This document shows positions 35,943 through 44,781 of a stretch of 64,000 nt of DNA, piece after piece (the stretch's first letter is position 1; every line of letters starts with the position of its first letter). Source of the DNA: Pseudomonas abieticivorans. GTDB taxonomy: Bacteria; Pseudomonadota; Gammaproteobacteria; Pseudomonadales; Pseudomonadaceae. Made by a program: the position numbers and the translations under genes. Under the pieces are notes generated by a model, which ran no database searches, was not told the DNA's origin, and saw nothing but the letters and a program-made list of their open reading frames with translations. Location: assembly GCF_023509015.1 (NCBI RefSeq), contig NZ_CP094975.1, positions 4,271,501 to 4,335,500 on the forward strand, read 5' to 3'.

Positions 35943-36761
35943 ATGTGTACGCCAATGCTCAGGGCCCTGCGCGTCATAATCGCTGCCAGCGCACTGCTGT
36001 TGACCCTGCCAGGCTGGGCTGCCACGGTGATCAAGATCGGTGCGGCGCATTTTCCGCCCTACACGGTACGGCCCGAATCAGGGGCAGATACCGGCTTGTT
36101 GCCGCAATTGGTCGAAGATTTGAACAAGGTCCAGGCTGACTACACCTTTGTGTTGGTGCCCACCTCCATCCCGCGGCGCTTTCGTGACTTCGATGATGGT
36201 CGGGTCGACATGGCGATTTTCGAGAACCCGGAGTGGGGTTGGGCAAAAATCCCCCACGTGAGCGTCGACATGGGCCTTGAGGATGCCGAAGTGTTCGTGG
36301 CCCGGCGCCTTGACTCGCGCGAGCAGGACTACTTTGCCGACTTGTCCGGCAAGCGCCTGGCCTTGTTCAGTGGTTACCACTACGCCTTCGCCGACTTTAA
36401 TGCCGACCCGCAGTTCCTGGCCGAACATTACAACGCCAGCCTGACCTATTCCCACGACAGCAACCTGATGATGGTGCTGCGCGACCGGGCGGACATCGCG
36501 CTGGTGACGCGCTCCTACTTGTACGACTACCTCAGCCGCAACCCGGATGTGATCGACAAGCTACTGGTGTCCGACCGGGTCGACCAGGTGTACCACCACT
36601 ACGCGCTGATTCGCCCGCAAGCGCCGATCACGGGTGCACAGTTCAATCAATACTTGCAGCAGTTGCGCGACAACGGCGACATGCTCAAGGTGTTCGAGCC
36701 TTATCGTATCGCGGTGCGGCCATTGCCGGTGGAGACCGTGGTGGTGCATGCGGGCCGGTAG
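35943..36761 (+). CDS. Periplasmic substrate-binding-like protein (family 3), no transporter nearby
   Basis: This 272-residue protein has a signal peptide (cut near PGWAA, about residue 26) and a bacterial extracellular solute-binding family 3 fold: IKIGAAHFPPYTVRPESGADTGLLPQLVEDL, then RRFRDFDDGRVDMAIFENPEWGW and LVTRSYLYDYLS. No permease or ATPase genes adjoin it, so it may be an orphan or a sensor-type binding protein. Ligand unknown. AGGTAGG precedes the ATG at 35943. It is convergent with the TlpA-like gene with only 12 bp between stops. Confidence 0.78.
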   Translation: MCTPMLRALRVIIAASALLLTLPGWAATVIKIGAAHFPPYTVRPESGADTGLLPQLVEDLNKVQADYTFVLVPTSIPRRFRDFDDGRVDMAIFENPEWGWAKIPHVSVDMGLEDAEVFVARRLDSREQDYFADLSGKRLALFSGYHYAFADFNADPQFLAEHYNASLTYSHDSNLMMVLRDRADIALVTRSYLYDYLSRNPDVIDKLLVSDRVDQVYHHYALIRPQAPITGAQFNQYLQQLRDNGDMLKVFEPYRIAVRPLPVETVVVHAGR

Positions 36762-36773
36762 ACGGCGTGCGCA

Positions 36774-37589
36774 TCAAGGGGGCGGCGCATCGAATACCTT
36801 GAGCGCATCGGTCAGGCTGGCCCTGGACAATTCGCCCAGGTGGCTGCCGAGCAGTTGGCCATCGGCACCGAAAAACAGCGTGGTCGGCAAGGCGGCAGCG
36901 CCCAATTGGCGTGCCAGTTCGCTCTCGGGGTCGAACACTACCGGGCTTGCCGAAAGGCCGGCGGCGTCGAGGAAGTTCACCACCACGGCGGCGCTTTCCC
37001 CCTGGTTGACGAACAGGAACCGCACGTCCGTGCGGGCCAACCGCGCTTGTTCCAATACCGGCATCTCGCGCCGACAGGGCGGGCACCAGGTGGCCCAGAG
37101 GTTGATGACCAGGGGTTGGCCCTGGTAATCACTTAACTGCACCGGTGCTCCCTTGGCGGTGCGCAGCACCAGGTGCGGCAGTTCGGTCGTGGCTTGTTGG
37201 TGCCCGACCCAGGCCTGGCCCGCCGCCCATACCAGCAGCCCGGCACAGGCGCCGGCCAGCAGGGGGCGCCGCATGGCCGGCCGGCGCAAGGCGGTGATGG
37301 CAACGACCAGCAGGCTGGCCGCAAGCCCGGGCCAGAGCGCGAAGCCACCGTCGCGGATGTCGATGACCCGCCACAGGTCGCTGCGGTACTGGTCGGCGTA
37401 GCGCAGCACGAACGCCAGCCGCGCCACCAGCAAGCCACCGATGAAGGCGTTGAACAGCATCGATTCAGGGCTTTGGCCGCGGGTACGGCGGGCGGTCCAC
37501 AGGCCGATAAGCAGGCTGCTGGCCAAAGCCGCTAGCAAGATCAGGTGCGCTATGCCCATGGCCAGCGGGCCAAGGTTGAGGCTTAGCAT
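36774..37589 (-). CDS. TlpA-like thioredoxin fused to an Lgt-like membrane domain
   Basis: The 271-residue protein has three to four helices in residues 10-130, where FNAFIGGLLVARLAFVLRYA and DIRDGGFALWPGL resemble prolipoprotein diacylglyceryl transferase. A periplasmic TlpA/ResA-type thioredoxin domain follows, with active site WATWCPPCRRE (C169, C172) and the cis-Pro region AALPTTLFFG. It should reduce or oxidise disulfides in the periplasm, possibly for cytochrome maturation. The start at 37589 has AAGGA 9 bases upstream; a longer frame to 37961 overlaps the toxin gene's 5' end and is rejected. The toxin gene diverges from it. Confidence 0.85.
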   Translation of the reverse strand: MLSLNLGPLAMGIAHLILLAALASSLLIGLWTARRTRGQSPESMLFNAFIGGLLVARLAFVLRYADQYRSDLWRVIDIRDGGFALWPGLAASLLVVAITALRRPAMRRPLLAGACAGLLVWAAGQAWVGHQQATTELPHLVLRTAKGAPVQLSDYQGQPLVINLWATWCPPCRREMPVLEQARLARTDVRFLFVNQGESAAVVVNFLDAAGLSASPVVFDPESELARQLGAAALPTTLFFGADGQLLGSHLGELSRASLTDALKVFDAPPP

Positions 37590-37736
37590 GGGCGAGTCCT
37601 TTGTGCTGAAAGAGAGAAGCAGGAGGGCAGTGTGCAATGCTGACGTTAAGCGGCGATTAATCATCGCCACGATAACCGGATACCGCCCAGGTGCTTGCGG
37701 CGCCCGGCAAGCTGGTGCTTTGTGAGGAGCGTTCAC

Positions 37737-40700
37737 ATGGGCACCACGTTGATACTCGATGACCATTCCCGGCTCAACAGCATGGCCCGCCAGTGGGCGG
37801 CGGCTTATCCGGATATTTACGCCCAGGCCCTGGCCCTGGCCAGGCGCATCGTGACCCAACTGACCGGGTCGGCCATTGATCCGCGAGGCATCTATTGGCA
37901 CCGGTTCGACAGCGCCCATGGCAGCCCTCGCACCTTCAGTGGGTGGGAGCATAACGGCCATCCGGTCGAGTCGATGAGCTTGGTGCAGTTAGTGATGCGC
38001 AGGTTCCCAGCCTCTGATCAGGACAGCCTGGATTACCTCGATACCTTGAGCGGCTTTTACACGCAGGGGCCCGAGCACACGGTGTTCGATGAGCGCAATG
38101 AGGTGCGTCTGCTGGTGCAGGACGTTGCCCAAGCGTTCTGGGCGGCCGACTTTGCCACCACCTATACCCAGAGTGTCGAGCGCTTCTGGCGTGAACAGAG
38201 CAGCCAGTTCGTGGTGCTGGCCAAGGTCGCGTTCGTCGCCAGTGTGGCCGAGGCCGTCAAAAGCGCCGAACTGACGCCGGCGCAATTGCAGTTGCTGCGC
38301 CGCGGCATGGCCGGCAGCCTGGAGGCGGGCATCAGCCTGGACACACTGAGCCAGCCATTCACGCCGGCCGCTGGGGTGAGCGTGCGCAGTTTTGACCTGG
38401 CCGGGCACGTGGCCAGGGACATTCTGCGGGTGGTGGACGAGCAGGGCCGCCAGGTGCTTTACCTGCCAGGGCAAGCGCGCGCCTTGCGTGGTTTCGACGA
38501 TAAACTGGAGCTGTACCACTGGCTTCAGGCCTGCGCCAAAACCGCCGGCCCACGGCAGGCGCTGCTGGCCCACTTCAGTGCCGACGGCCGCTTGGGCGGG
38601 GCTCGGGACGCTGCGCTGCAGCAGGTACTGGACCGGGTGCGGGACGATCCTGGCCGCCGCGAAATGAGCGTGCTCAACCAGCAGGACACGGCCATCAGCG
38701 GTGACCCATTCATGCACCTGCGCGATCGCGCGCGCCGTGAGATGAGCGAGCAGGCCAGCCTGCTATTAACGAGTAATCATGACCTGCGCAGACGCATCTG
38801 GATCAATGACCTGGCAGCTTTTCTGAGCGTTGCCGGGGCATTGGCGCCGCTGGCCTGGCCGATTGCCCTGAGTATGGTGGGGGCAGGGTTGACGCGAATG
38901 TTGCTCGGCATTCAGGTGGCCACCAGCACCCATGACCCGCAGGAGCGCCACCAGGCCATCCTCACCGCGGTGTTCAGCGCCATACAAGTGGCCCTGACGG
39001 TACCGTTCATTTTCACCGGTGCGGCGGCCGTCGACGAGTTCGAACTGGCCGGCGTGTCGCCCCGCGAGCCCTTGGCCGCCGAGGCGGATGCGCGGGTGCC
39101 GTTGCTGGAACCGGCGCTGGAGGCGCAACTGGCCAGCAGTGGCGGGGTGCTCAACGGCCTGGGCCTGATCGAGCGGACCAACCTGGGCACCTTGTACCGG
39201 GTCATGGCCTTGACGCGCGGGGCCGACCCCGACGTGCCGCTGCGCCAAGGCTTTGCCGCAACCCGCCGGTTTGACTGTGCGCGCAAAATGCTCGAGGGCC
39301 CGGTGCTGCGCACGTTTGGCTCCCCGGAAGGCGCCATGGAATATGCCAAGGCTGCCTTTGACGGGCCGTTTGCGCTCTATGCCATCGATAGCGACGGGCT
39401 GGCGGCGGTATCGCTGCGCGAAAACCTGCAGTTCAACACCGCTTTTACCTTGGGCCGCGAGGAGTACCCGGAAAACTTCGTGAGCCAACGCCTGCTGGCC
39501 GGGCGGGGCCTTGAAGACTTTGCCAATGACGGCTGGCGCTATGACGAGGTGCACCTTGAGCATGCTGGGCTGCAAGGCTCGCGCATCCGGCGGGTGCCCC
39601 AGGACGCGGTCGAACCTTTGGCGGGCGCAGTAAAACCGTGGAAAACCACGACCACAACTTCCGTGCTGCAAGGCGTCAAGGTGCGCCGTGGTGGCAGTGG
39701 GAGCTCGCAGTACAGCATTCAAGTGCACGGCTATCCCCAGGCCGTGAGCTACGACCCCTGGTCTGACACCTGGCGCACGCTGGCCGGCAAGGCCTACCGG
39801 TTCGATACGTTCAGCCAGCAGTTCCTTTTGGTGGCGCAGCCTGAAGGGTCGCGTACGACGGTGCAGATGAGCGAAGCACTGTGGCAGATGGGCATCAAGG
39901 TGCGCTTCCCGCTGCAGATCCAGGCCTTGCCGACCGAGGGGGCCTTGCCCATCCCACGGGTCATTCACCACGTCTGGGTCGGCGGGGCGCTGCGCAGCCG
40001 CTTCATCAGCCGGGTACTCGCCAATGCGCGCCTGGCCGCACAGGGCGCGCAGCCGTTCAAGACGCGCCTGTACCTGTCGATCAAAGACCCGGTGGACCTC
40101 GACCGAACCCTACTGGGGCTGACGGCGGGCAAGGTCGACAGCCTGGAAGTGGTCACGCTGGAACACACCGATTTTTACCGCGCGTTTGCCCGCACCCCCC
40201 AGCACGCCCAGTACCTGGCGGCCCGCAATGGGGCCGGGGCCAATAACGCCAGTGCGGTGGACGTGCTGCGCTTTCCCCTGATCGACAGTGAAGGCGGGTT
40301 CTACCTGGATGTGGACGATGCCATCGTGCCGCCGGGGGCCGATGAAACGGGGTTTGCCGACGAGGCGTTCGAGGTCGCACCGGGCCAATTGCTGCTTAAC
40401 GGGCTGGTTTCCCATCGGCGCCTGGGCATGTTCCTGGATTTCAATACCAGCCAGTTCGGTTCGCTGCCAGGCAACCCCTTGCTCAAGGCCATCTCGGCCG
40501 AAAGCTTGAGCCGCTACAATGCCAACCCGGATCTCTATGCCAGCCGCCCGTACGAGTTTTTCAACAGCGATGCGCAACTGGATGCCTACGCCCGGCGCAT
40601 CAGCGAGACTACCGGCCCCGGGATGTTCAACGACGTGATCGACTGGCAGTCACCGAGCTTTCGTCAATTTCGCGCGATCAACCGCCTGGCCAAGGGTGAG

Positions 40701-40826
40701 ATTTATCTGCGCCCCGGGCAACTTGAAGAAATGAAACAGCAGGTCAGCCGCTGGGGCCTGGCGTACTGCCCCCTGGCAGGGCTGATTCGCATCGGGGCCA
40801 CGGCCAGCTGGTTGAACATGCGATAG
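37737..40826 (+). CDS. Large toxin-like protein with TcdA/TcdB-type (GT44) glucosyltransferase domain
   Basis: This 1029-residue protein has no signal peptide. Its N-terminal half resembles the dermonecrotic-toxin-like domain common in Pseudomonas. Two hydrophobic stretches (about 357-396 and 407-433) could insert into membranes. The C-terminal ~290 residues look like the glucosyltransferase of clostridial toxins: VIHHVWVGG (W747), ASAVDVLR (D842, R845) and GGFYLDVDDAIVP (D858, D860, the DxD metal/UDP-sugar site). All key positions appear intact. It could modify a host GTPase or another target after entry. GAGGAG precedes the ATG at 37737. No immunity or secretion gene is adjacent. Confidence 0.82.
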   Translation: MGTTLILDDHSRLNSMARQWAAAYPDIYAQALALARRIVTQLTGSAIDPRGIYWHRFDSAHGSPRTFSGWEHNGHPVESMSLVQLVMRRFPASDQDSLDYLDTLSGFYTQGPEHTVFDERNEVRLLVQDVAQAFWAADFATTYTQSVERFWREQSSQFVVLAKVAFVASVAEAVKSAELTPAQLQLLRRGMAGSLEAGISLDTLSQPFTPAAGVSVRSFDLAGHVARDILRVVDEQGRQVLYLPGQARALRGFDDKLELYHWLQACAKTAGPRQALLAHFSADGRLGGARDAALQQVLDRVRDDPGRREMSVLNQQDTAISGDPFMHLRDRARREMSEQASLLLTSNHDLRRRIWINDLAAFLSVAGALAPLAWPIALSMVGAGLTRMLLGIQVATSTHDPQERHQAILTAVFSAIQVALTVPFIFTGAAAVDEFELAGVSPREPLAAEADARVPLLEPALEAQLASSGGVLNGLGLIERTNLGTLYRVMALTRGADPDVPLRQGFAATRRFDCARKMLEGPVLRTFGSPEGAMEYAKAAFDGPFALYAIDSDGLAAVSLRENLQFNTAFTLGREEYPENFVSQRLLAGRGLEDFANDGWRYDEVHLEHAGLQGSRIRRVPQDAVEPLAGAVKPWKTTTTTSVLQGVKVRRGGSGSSQYSIQVHGYPQAVSYDPWSDTWRTLAGKAYRFDTFSQQFLLVAQPEGSRTTVQMSEALWQMGIKVRFPLQIQALPTEGALPIPRVIHHVWVGGALRSRFISRVLANARLAAQGAQPFKTRLYLSIKDPVDLDRTLLGLTAGKVDSLEVVTLEHTDFYRAFARTPQHAQYLAARNGAGANNASAVDVLRFPLIDSEGGFYLDVDDAIVPPGADETGFADEAFEVAPGQLLLNGLVSHRRLGMFLDFNTSQFGSLPGNPLLKAISAESLSRYNANPDLYASRPYEFFNSDAQLDAYARRISETTGPGMFNDVIDWQSPSFRQFRAINRLAKGEIYLRPGQLEEMKQQVSRWGLAYCPLAGLIRIGATASWLNMR

Positions 40827-40913
40827 AAGGGCGGGCCAGGCACGTCGATTGGCGGCATAATCCACGGTTAATCGGCGCTTGCCATACTGATGTTTTACCA
40901 CTTCGAGTTCATC

Positions 40914-41597
40914 ATGCACGTACTGCTCTGCGAGGACGATGACCTGATCGCCAGCGGCATTGTCGCTGGCCTCAACGCCCAGGGTTTGACCGTCGACCGG
41001 GTCGCCAGTGCCTCGGCGGCCGAGGCCATGCTGCGCGCCGCGCACTTCGAGGTGATGGTGCTGGACCTGGGGCTGCCTGACGAGGACGGGCTCAAGCTGT
41101 TGCAACGCTTGCGCCAGCAGGGCGAGGCCTTGCCGGTGCTGGTGCTGACCGCGCGCGACACGGTGACCGACCGGGTCGCTGGCTTGCAGGCCGGCGCCGA
41201 CGATTACCTGCTCAAGCCGTTCGACCTGCGCGAGCTCAACGCACGCCTGCACACCCTGCTGCGGCGGGTGGCGGGGCGGGCGGTCAACCTGATCGATCAT
41301 GGGCCGCTGCGCTATGACCCCAGCAGCCGGGAAACCTGGCTGGGCGACCAGCCTGTCGATCTGTCGCGGCGCGAGCAGGCGCTGCTGCAGGCCTTGCTGC
41401 ACAACCGTGGCCGGGTGTTGTCCAGCGAGCAACTCAAAGACAGCGTGTATGGCTTTACCGACGAAGTGGAAAGCAACGCGTTGAACGTGCACATCCATCA
41501 TTTGCGGCGCAAGTTGGGCAATGGCATTGTCGAAACCGTGCGCGGCCTGGGCTATCGGCTGGGCCCGGCGCAGTTGCCGGAAAAGGTGCAGGGATGA
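40914..41597 (+). CDS. OmpR/PhoB-family response regulator (QseB/PmrA-like)
   Basis: This 227-residue regulator has a receiver domain with acidic pocket ED8D9 and phosphoacceptor D51 (VLDLGLPDEDG), switch Thr (LTARD) and Lys (LLKPFDLRE). A winged-helix DNA-binding domain follows, ending VRGLGYRLG. The frame also permits 40890, but MHVLLCEDDD at 40914 is the natural start. It overlaps the sensor-kinase gene by 4 bp, so the pair is translationally coupled. Closest type is QseB/PmrA; regulated genes are unknown. Confidence 0.92.
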   Translation: MHVLLCEDDDLIASGIVAGLNAQGLTVDRVASASAAEAMLRAAHFEVMVLDLGLPDEDGLKLLQRLRQQGEALPVLVLTARDTVTDRVAGLQAGADDYLLKPFDLRELNARLHTLLRRVAGRAVNLIDHGPLRYDPSSRETWLGDQPVDLSRREQALLQALLHNRGRVLSSEQLKDSVYGFTDEVESNALNVHIHHLRRKLGNGIVETVRGLGYRLGPAQLPEKVQG

Positions 41598-42931
41598 GCC
41601 TGCGCCTGCGCCTGAGCCTGATCCTGGGGACCGCCTTCGTGGTGATCTGGGCCTTGGCGGCGGCCTGGATGTTCCGCGACCTGCGCCAACAGATGATGTT
41701 CTCCCTGGACCAGCGGCTGGTGGCCTCGGCACGCATGGTCGCAGGCCTGATCGACCAGATGCCACCCTTGGCCAGCCAGGGCGAGGGCACCCGTTTCAGC
41801 GCCGATCAATTGACCATCCCCGACGGCATGGCCTGCCAGGTCAGCTCGTTGCGCGGCGAGATATTGGCCCGCAGCCACGCCACGGTAGACAACCCGCTTG
41901 AGGACCAGCAAAGCGGTTTTCACGAACAACTGATCGATGGCGCGCGCTGGCGCAGCTTTACCCTGGAGCGTGGGGACGTGCGCATCACCACCGCCGACCG
42001 CCATGAAGAGCGCGAAGCCTTGAATTACTCGGTGTTGCTGGCCGCCTCGGTACCGGTGCTGGTGGCGCTGTTGGGCAGCCTGGGGGTGCTGTGGTGGGGC
42101 GTGGGCCAAGGCCTGGTGCCGCTCAACCGCATGCGCGATGCCCTGACCCAGCGCCACGCCGATTCGCTGGAGCCCCTGCACGTGCCCTCGCTGCCTGCCG
42201 AACTGCAACCGTTGTTGGAAACCCAGAACCAGTTGCTGCAGCGTATCGGCCAGACCCTGGAGCGCGAGCGCCGGTTGACCGGGGATGCGGCCCATGAACT
42301 GCGCAGCCCGTTGACGGCGATCAAGACCCACCTGCAGGTGGCGCGCATGACCGAGGGGGCGCCACGCGAGCAGGCCCTGGCCCATGCCGAGGAGGGCGCC
42401 GACCGCCTGCACCGCACGCTGGAACAACTGTTGCTGCTGGCGCGGGTCGAGGGCAGCCTGTCGTTTGACGATGGCGTCAGTTGCACGCCGGAACAGGTCG
42501 CCAGGCTGGCCATCCAGGACGCCAGCCACGGCGACCGCGACCGGATCGTGCTGAGCGTGCCGCCCGCGCCGTGCGACGCCAGCCTTGAGATGCCGTCGGC
42601 GCTGGCCGTGGCCGCCTTGCGCAACCTGCTCGACAACGCCCTGCGCCATGGGCCACCGGCAACGCCAGTGGAGCTGACCGTGCACACCCAGGCCGGCCAG
42701 GCGCATTTTTGCGTGCGCGACCACGGCCCGGGCATTGCCGGCGCAGACCTTGAACACTTGACCCAGCGCTTCTGGCGCAACGGCCAGAGCGCCGGTTGCG
42801 GGCTGGGGCTGGCGATCGTGCAGGCCATCGTTCAGCGCTTTCGCTGCGACCTGGCCTTCGACAGCCGTACGGACGGTTTGCGGGTCGCCTTGCTGATGCC
42901 GCTGCGCCCCCAGGGCGCACATCAGAGGTAA
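41594..42931 (+). CDS. Membrane sensor histidine kinase (QseC/PmrB-like)
   Basis: This 445-residue kinase has two membrane helices (about 8-28 and 140-165) around a ~110-residue periplasmic domain, then a HAMP region. The H-box GDAAHELRSPLTAIKTHLQ contains the autophosphorylated histidine. N-box NLLDNALRHG, G1 RDHGPGIAG and G2 GCGLGLAIVQ form the ATP-binding domain. It would phosphorylate the response regulator encoded just upstream (4-bp overlap). The periplasmic domain is short and no ligand is evident. Confidence 0.92.
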   Translation: MSLRLRLSLILGTAFVVIWALAAAWMFRDLRQQMMFSLDQRLVASARMVAGLIDQMPPLASQGEGTRFSADQLTIPDGMACQVSSLRGEILARSHATVDNPLEDQQSGFHEQLIDGARWRSFTLERGDVRITTADRHEEREALNYSVLLAASVPVLVALLGSLGVLWWGVGQGLVPLNRMRDALTQRHADSLEPLHVPSLPAELQPLLETQNQLLQRIGQTLERERRLTGDAAHELRSPLTAIKTHLQVARMTEGAPREQALAHAEEGADRLHRTLEQLLLLARVEGSLSFDDGVSCTPEQVARLAIQDASHGDRDRIVLSVPPAPCDASLEMPSALAVAALRNLLDNALRHGPPATPVELTVHTQAGQAHFCVRDHGPGIAGADLEHLTQRFWRNGQSAGCGLGLAIVQAIVQRFRCDLAFDSRTDGLRVALLMPLRPQGAHQR

Positions 42932-43020
42932 CGGTGCGGCGGTCGATTTGCATCGGTGACGGGGCTAAGGTGGGGGCTGCCCGTGCGGCATTTCCACCCC
43001 AAGGATCGAGGTGAAGCGAT

Positions 43021-43506
43021 ATGGATATCCCGGTAACCGTGTGCCCGGCGTCAGTGCGTGATGCGGCAGTGATCACCCGCATCCTCAACCGTTCCATCCA
43101 GGCCGGCTGCGCCGCGGACCACCGTAACGATGCGCGGGTGATCGCCGCCTGGTCGCGCAACAAGTCACTGGAGCATGTGTGCACCTGGCTCGATGACACC
43201 AATCTCTACCTGCACCTGGGCCTGCTGGCGGGTAAGCCGGTGGGCGTGGCATTGGCCAGGGCCACAGGCCAGGTGTACCTGTGCTACGTGCAGCCGGAGT
43301 GCTTTCGACGAGGCGTGGGCCAGGCCCTGATGGCATCGCTTGAGCAGCGCCTGGCCCAGGCAGGTCGGTTGTGCGCCGGCCTCTACAGTTCACCCTCGGC
43401 GCGGGCGTTTTACCGTCGCCTGGGTTACCGCGAAACGGGGCCGGCGGTCAGTGTGTTCGGCTTGTTTTTCTGGCCCATGGCCAAATCGTTGGCGCGTGTC
43501 GCATAG
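43021..43506 (+). CDS. GNAT family N-acetyltransferase
   Basis: This 161-residue protein has the GNAT acetyl-CoA-binding fold. Strand beta4 and the pyrophosphate loop are YLCYVQPECFRRGVGQALMASLE, where R-R-G-V-G is the CoA loop. ARAFYRRLGYRETGP is the typical motif B. It would acetylate a small molecule or protein amine, substrate unknown. The start at 43021 (MDIPVTVCPASVRDA) has AGGTGAAG upstream. It is a single gene on the plus strand. Confidence 0.85.
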   Translation: MDIPVTVCPASVRDAAVITRILNRSIQAGCAADHRNDARVIAAWSRNKSLEHVCTWLDDTNLYLHLGLLAGKPVGVALARATGQVYLCYVQPECFRRGVGQALMASLEQRLAQAGRLCAGLYSSPSARAFYRRLGYRETGPAVSVFGLFFWPMAKSLARVA

Positions 43507-43726
43507 GCAGCTCATTGCGATGTCCGGCTGCCACGCGAGGCGTGGGTGGGCGTATGCTCGACGGATCTTCACGCCGACTGTCGGTAAAGTTTAAAGTTTG
43601 GGGGCGCTTGCTTGATTTGTAGGCCAACCCCGTCAACTATCAAGACAGCCTGGAAAGGGTTGCGCTCATGGTTGGCGCTGCAAGGGTCAGGGATGGCTTC
43701 CGTGCTCTATGCCTTGGTCACCGATG

Positions 43727-44203
43727 ATGCCAAACAAAGCACTGCGTATCCTCATCGCCGATGAGCATCACGTGCAGTTGATGCAAGTCGAGAAGATGCT
43801 CAACCAGATGGGCTACTACCGCGTGGCGCCGGTGCAGTCTTTCGACGAACTGCTGGCGCTGATCCAGTGCGCCATCGAACCCTTCGACCTGCTCATAGCC
43901 AATACCGAGCTCGCGGCCCGAGTGGGGGTAGACCTGCCGCGCTTTTGCAAAAGCAGCCCGCAAATCCATCACGCCATGCTGTACGAAAACCAGCACGTCG
44001 AAGTGCCCGCCATCGCTCCCAACCAACGCCAGGCCGTAAGCGTGTGCCTGCCGCGCCTGCCCGACACCGACGCCCTGAAAACCCTGATGGACATCGTTGA
44101 TGTACCCGCCGCGTTGAACGAGCCGCAACATGGCATCGTGCGCAGCCACGCCAAGCGGCGCATGAGCCACCATCGCGAGCCGGCGTTCGTTCGCCATTCC
44201 TGA
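43727..44203 (+). CDS. Degenerate stand-alone receiver-domain protein
   Basis: The 158-residue protein MPNKALRILIADEHHV... has a CheY-like receiver fold. Acidic-pocket D12 is kept, but the phosphoacceptor position is asparagine: FDLLIANTELA, N59. It should therefore not be phosphorylated in the usual way. No DNA-binding or output domain follows; the last ~30 residues are basic (HAKRRMSHHREP). The start could also be 43709 or 43724; 43727 gives the natural receiver N-terminus. It may act as a constitutive or binding-only partner in signalling. Related Pseudomonas proteins exist in my memory, without known function. Confidence 0.7.
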   Translation: MPNKALRILIADEHHVQLMQVEKMLNQMGYYRVAPVQSFDELLALIQCAIEPFDLLIANTELAARVGVDLPRFCKSSPQIHHAMLYENQHVEVPAIAPNQRQAVSVCLPRLPDTDALKTLMDIVDVPAALNEPQHGIVRSHAKRRMSHHREPAFVRHS

Positions 44204-44218
44204 AGGTTGGTTTCAGTT

Positions 44219-44240
44219 GCGGGGCCCTGCAGGCCCCCGC
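44219..44240. terminator. GC-rich hairpin between convergent genes
   Basis: GCGGGGCC-CTGCA-GGCCCCCGC is a strong stem, without a T-run, lying between the receiver gene and the thioesterase gene. Confidence 0.45.
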
Positions 44241-44241
44241 T

Positions 44242-44781
44242 TCACTCGCGTTTGCCCAGGATCATGCAGGTGGTGCTTCCCGTGGCGTACAACCGCCCCT
44301 CGGCATCGTAGATCCGCCCCTCTGCCAATGCCGTTGAACGCCCCAGGTGCACGATTTTACCTTCGGCCCGGATCGGCCCAGTGCTGGCTGTCAGCGCCCG
44401 CACGTAACTGACCCGCAAATCCAACGTGGTGTACCCCTGGCCAGCCGCGAGGCGGGTGTGGATCGCGCAGCCCATGCAGGAGTCCAGCAGGGTGGCGGCA
44501 TAGCCACCGTGCACGCTGCCCAGTGGGTTGTAGTGGCGGGTGTCCGGGGTGCCCTGGAAGATGAACAGGCCGTCGTCCCATTCGATGGGTACGAAGTCCA
44601 TCAGCGCGCCAATGGGCGGGCAGGGCAATTCGCCTGCGCCGATCCCGCTGAAGAACTCATGGGGCGACATGGCGCTGGCCTGGGCCATGGTCAGGGTGCC
44701 CGGTTCGCCGAGGCGAGCCCGTACGGCCTGCTCCTGTGCGAGCCAGGTGGCCAGGGTCTGTTGTTTGGACGGCGTCTGCAT
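44242..44781 (-). CDS. PaaI-family hotdog thioesterase
   Basis: This 179-residue protein from 44781 (MQTPSKQQTLATWL) has a single hotdog fold. The catalytic-loop motif NPLGSVHGGYAATLLDSCMGCAI and the strand RAEGKIVHLGRSTALAEGRIYD are typical of acyl-CoA thioesterases of the PaaI group (aromatic or short acyl-CoA). The ORF could extend to 44880, but the added residues are not family-like. The substrate is unknown. Its divergent upstream region is the long leader of the transporter/oxygenase operon. Confidence 0.85.
   Translation of the reverse strand: MQTPSKQQTLATWLAQEQAVRARLGEPGTLTMAQASAMSPHEFFSGIGAGELPCPPIGALMDFVPIEWDDGLFIFQGTPDTRHYNPLGSVHGGYAATLLDSCMGCAIHTRLAAGQGYTTLDLRVSYVRALTASTGPIRAEGKIVHLGRSTALAEGRIYDAEGRLYATGSTTCMILGKRE

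Noticed and set aside
37590..37961. N-terminal extension of the TlpA-like gene
   Set aside because: It would overlap the 5' end of the toxin gene and adds Arg/Pro-rich shadow sequence; 37589 has a ribosome site.
40914..42931. Control of the toxin gene by the adjacent two-component pair
   Set aside because: Only proximity supports it; no operator or promoter signal was found.
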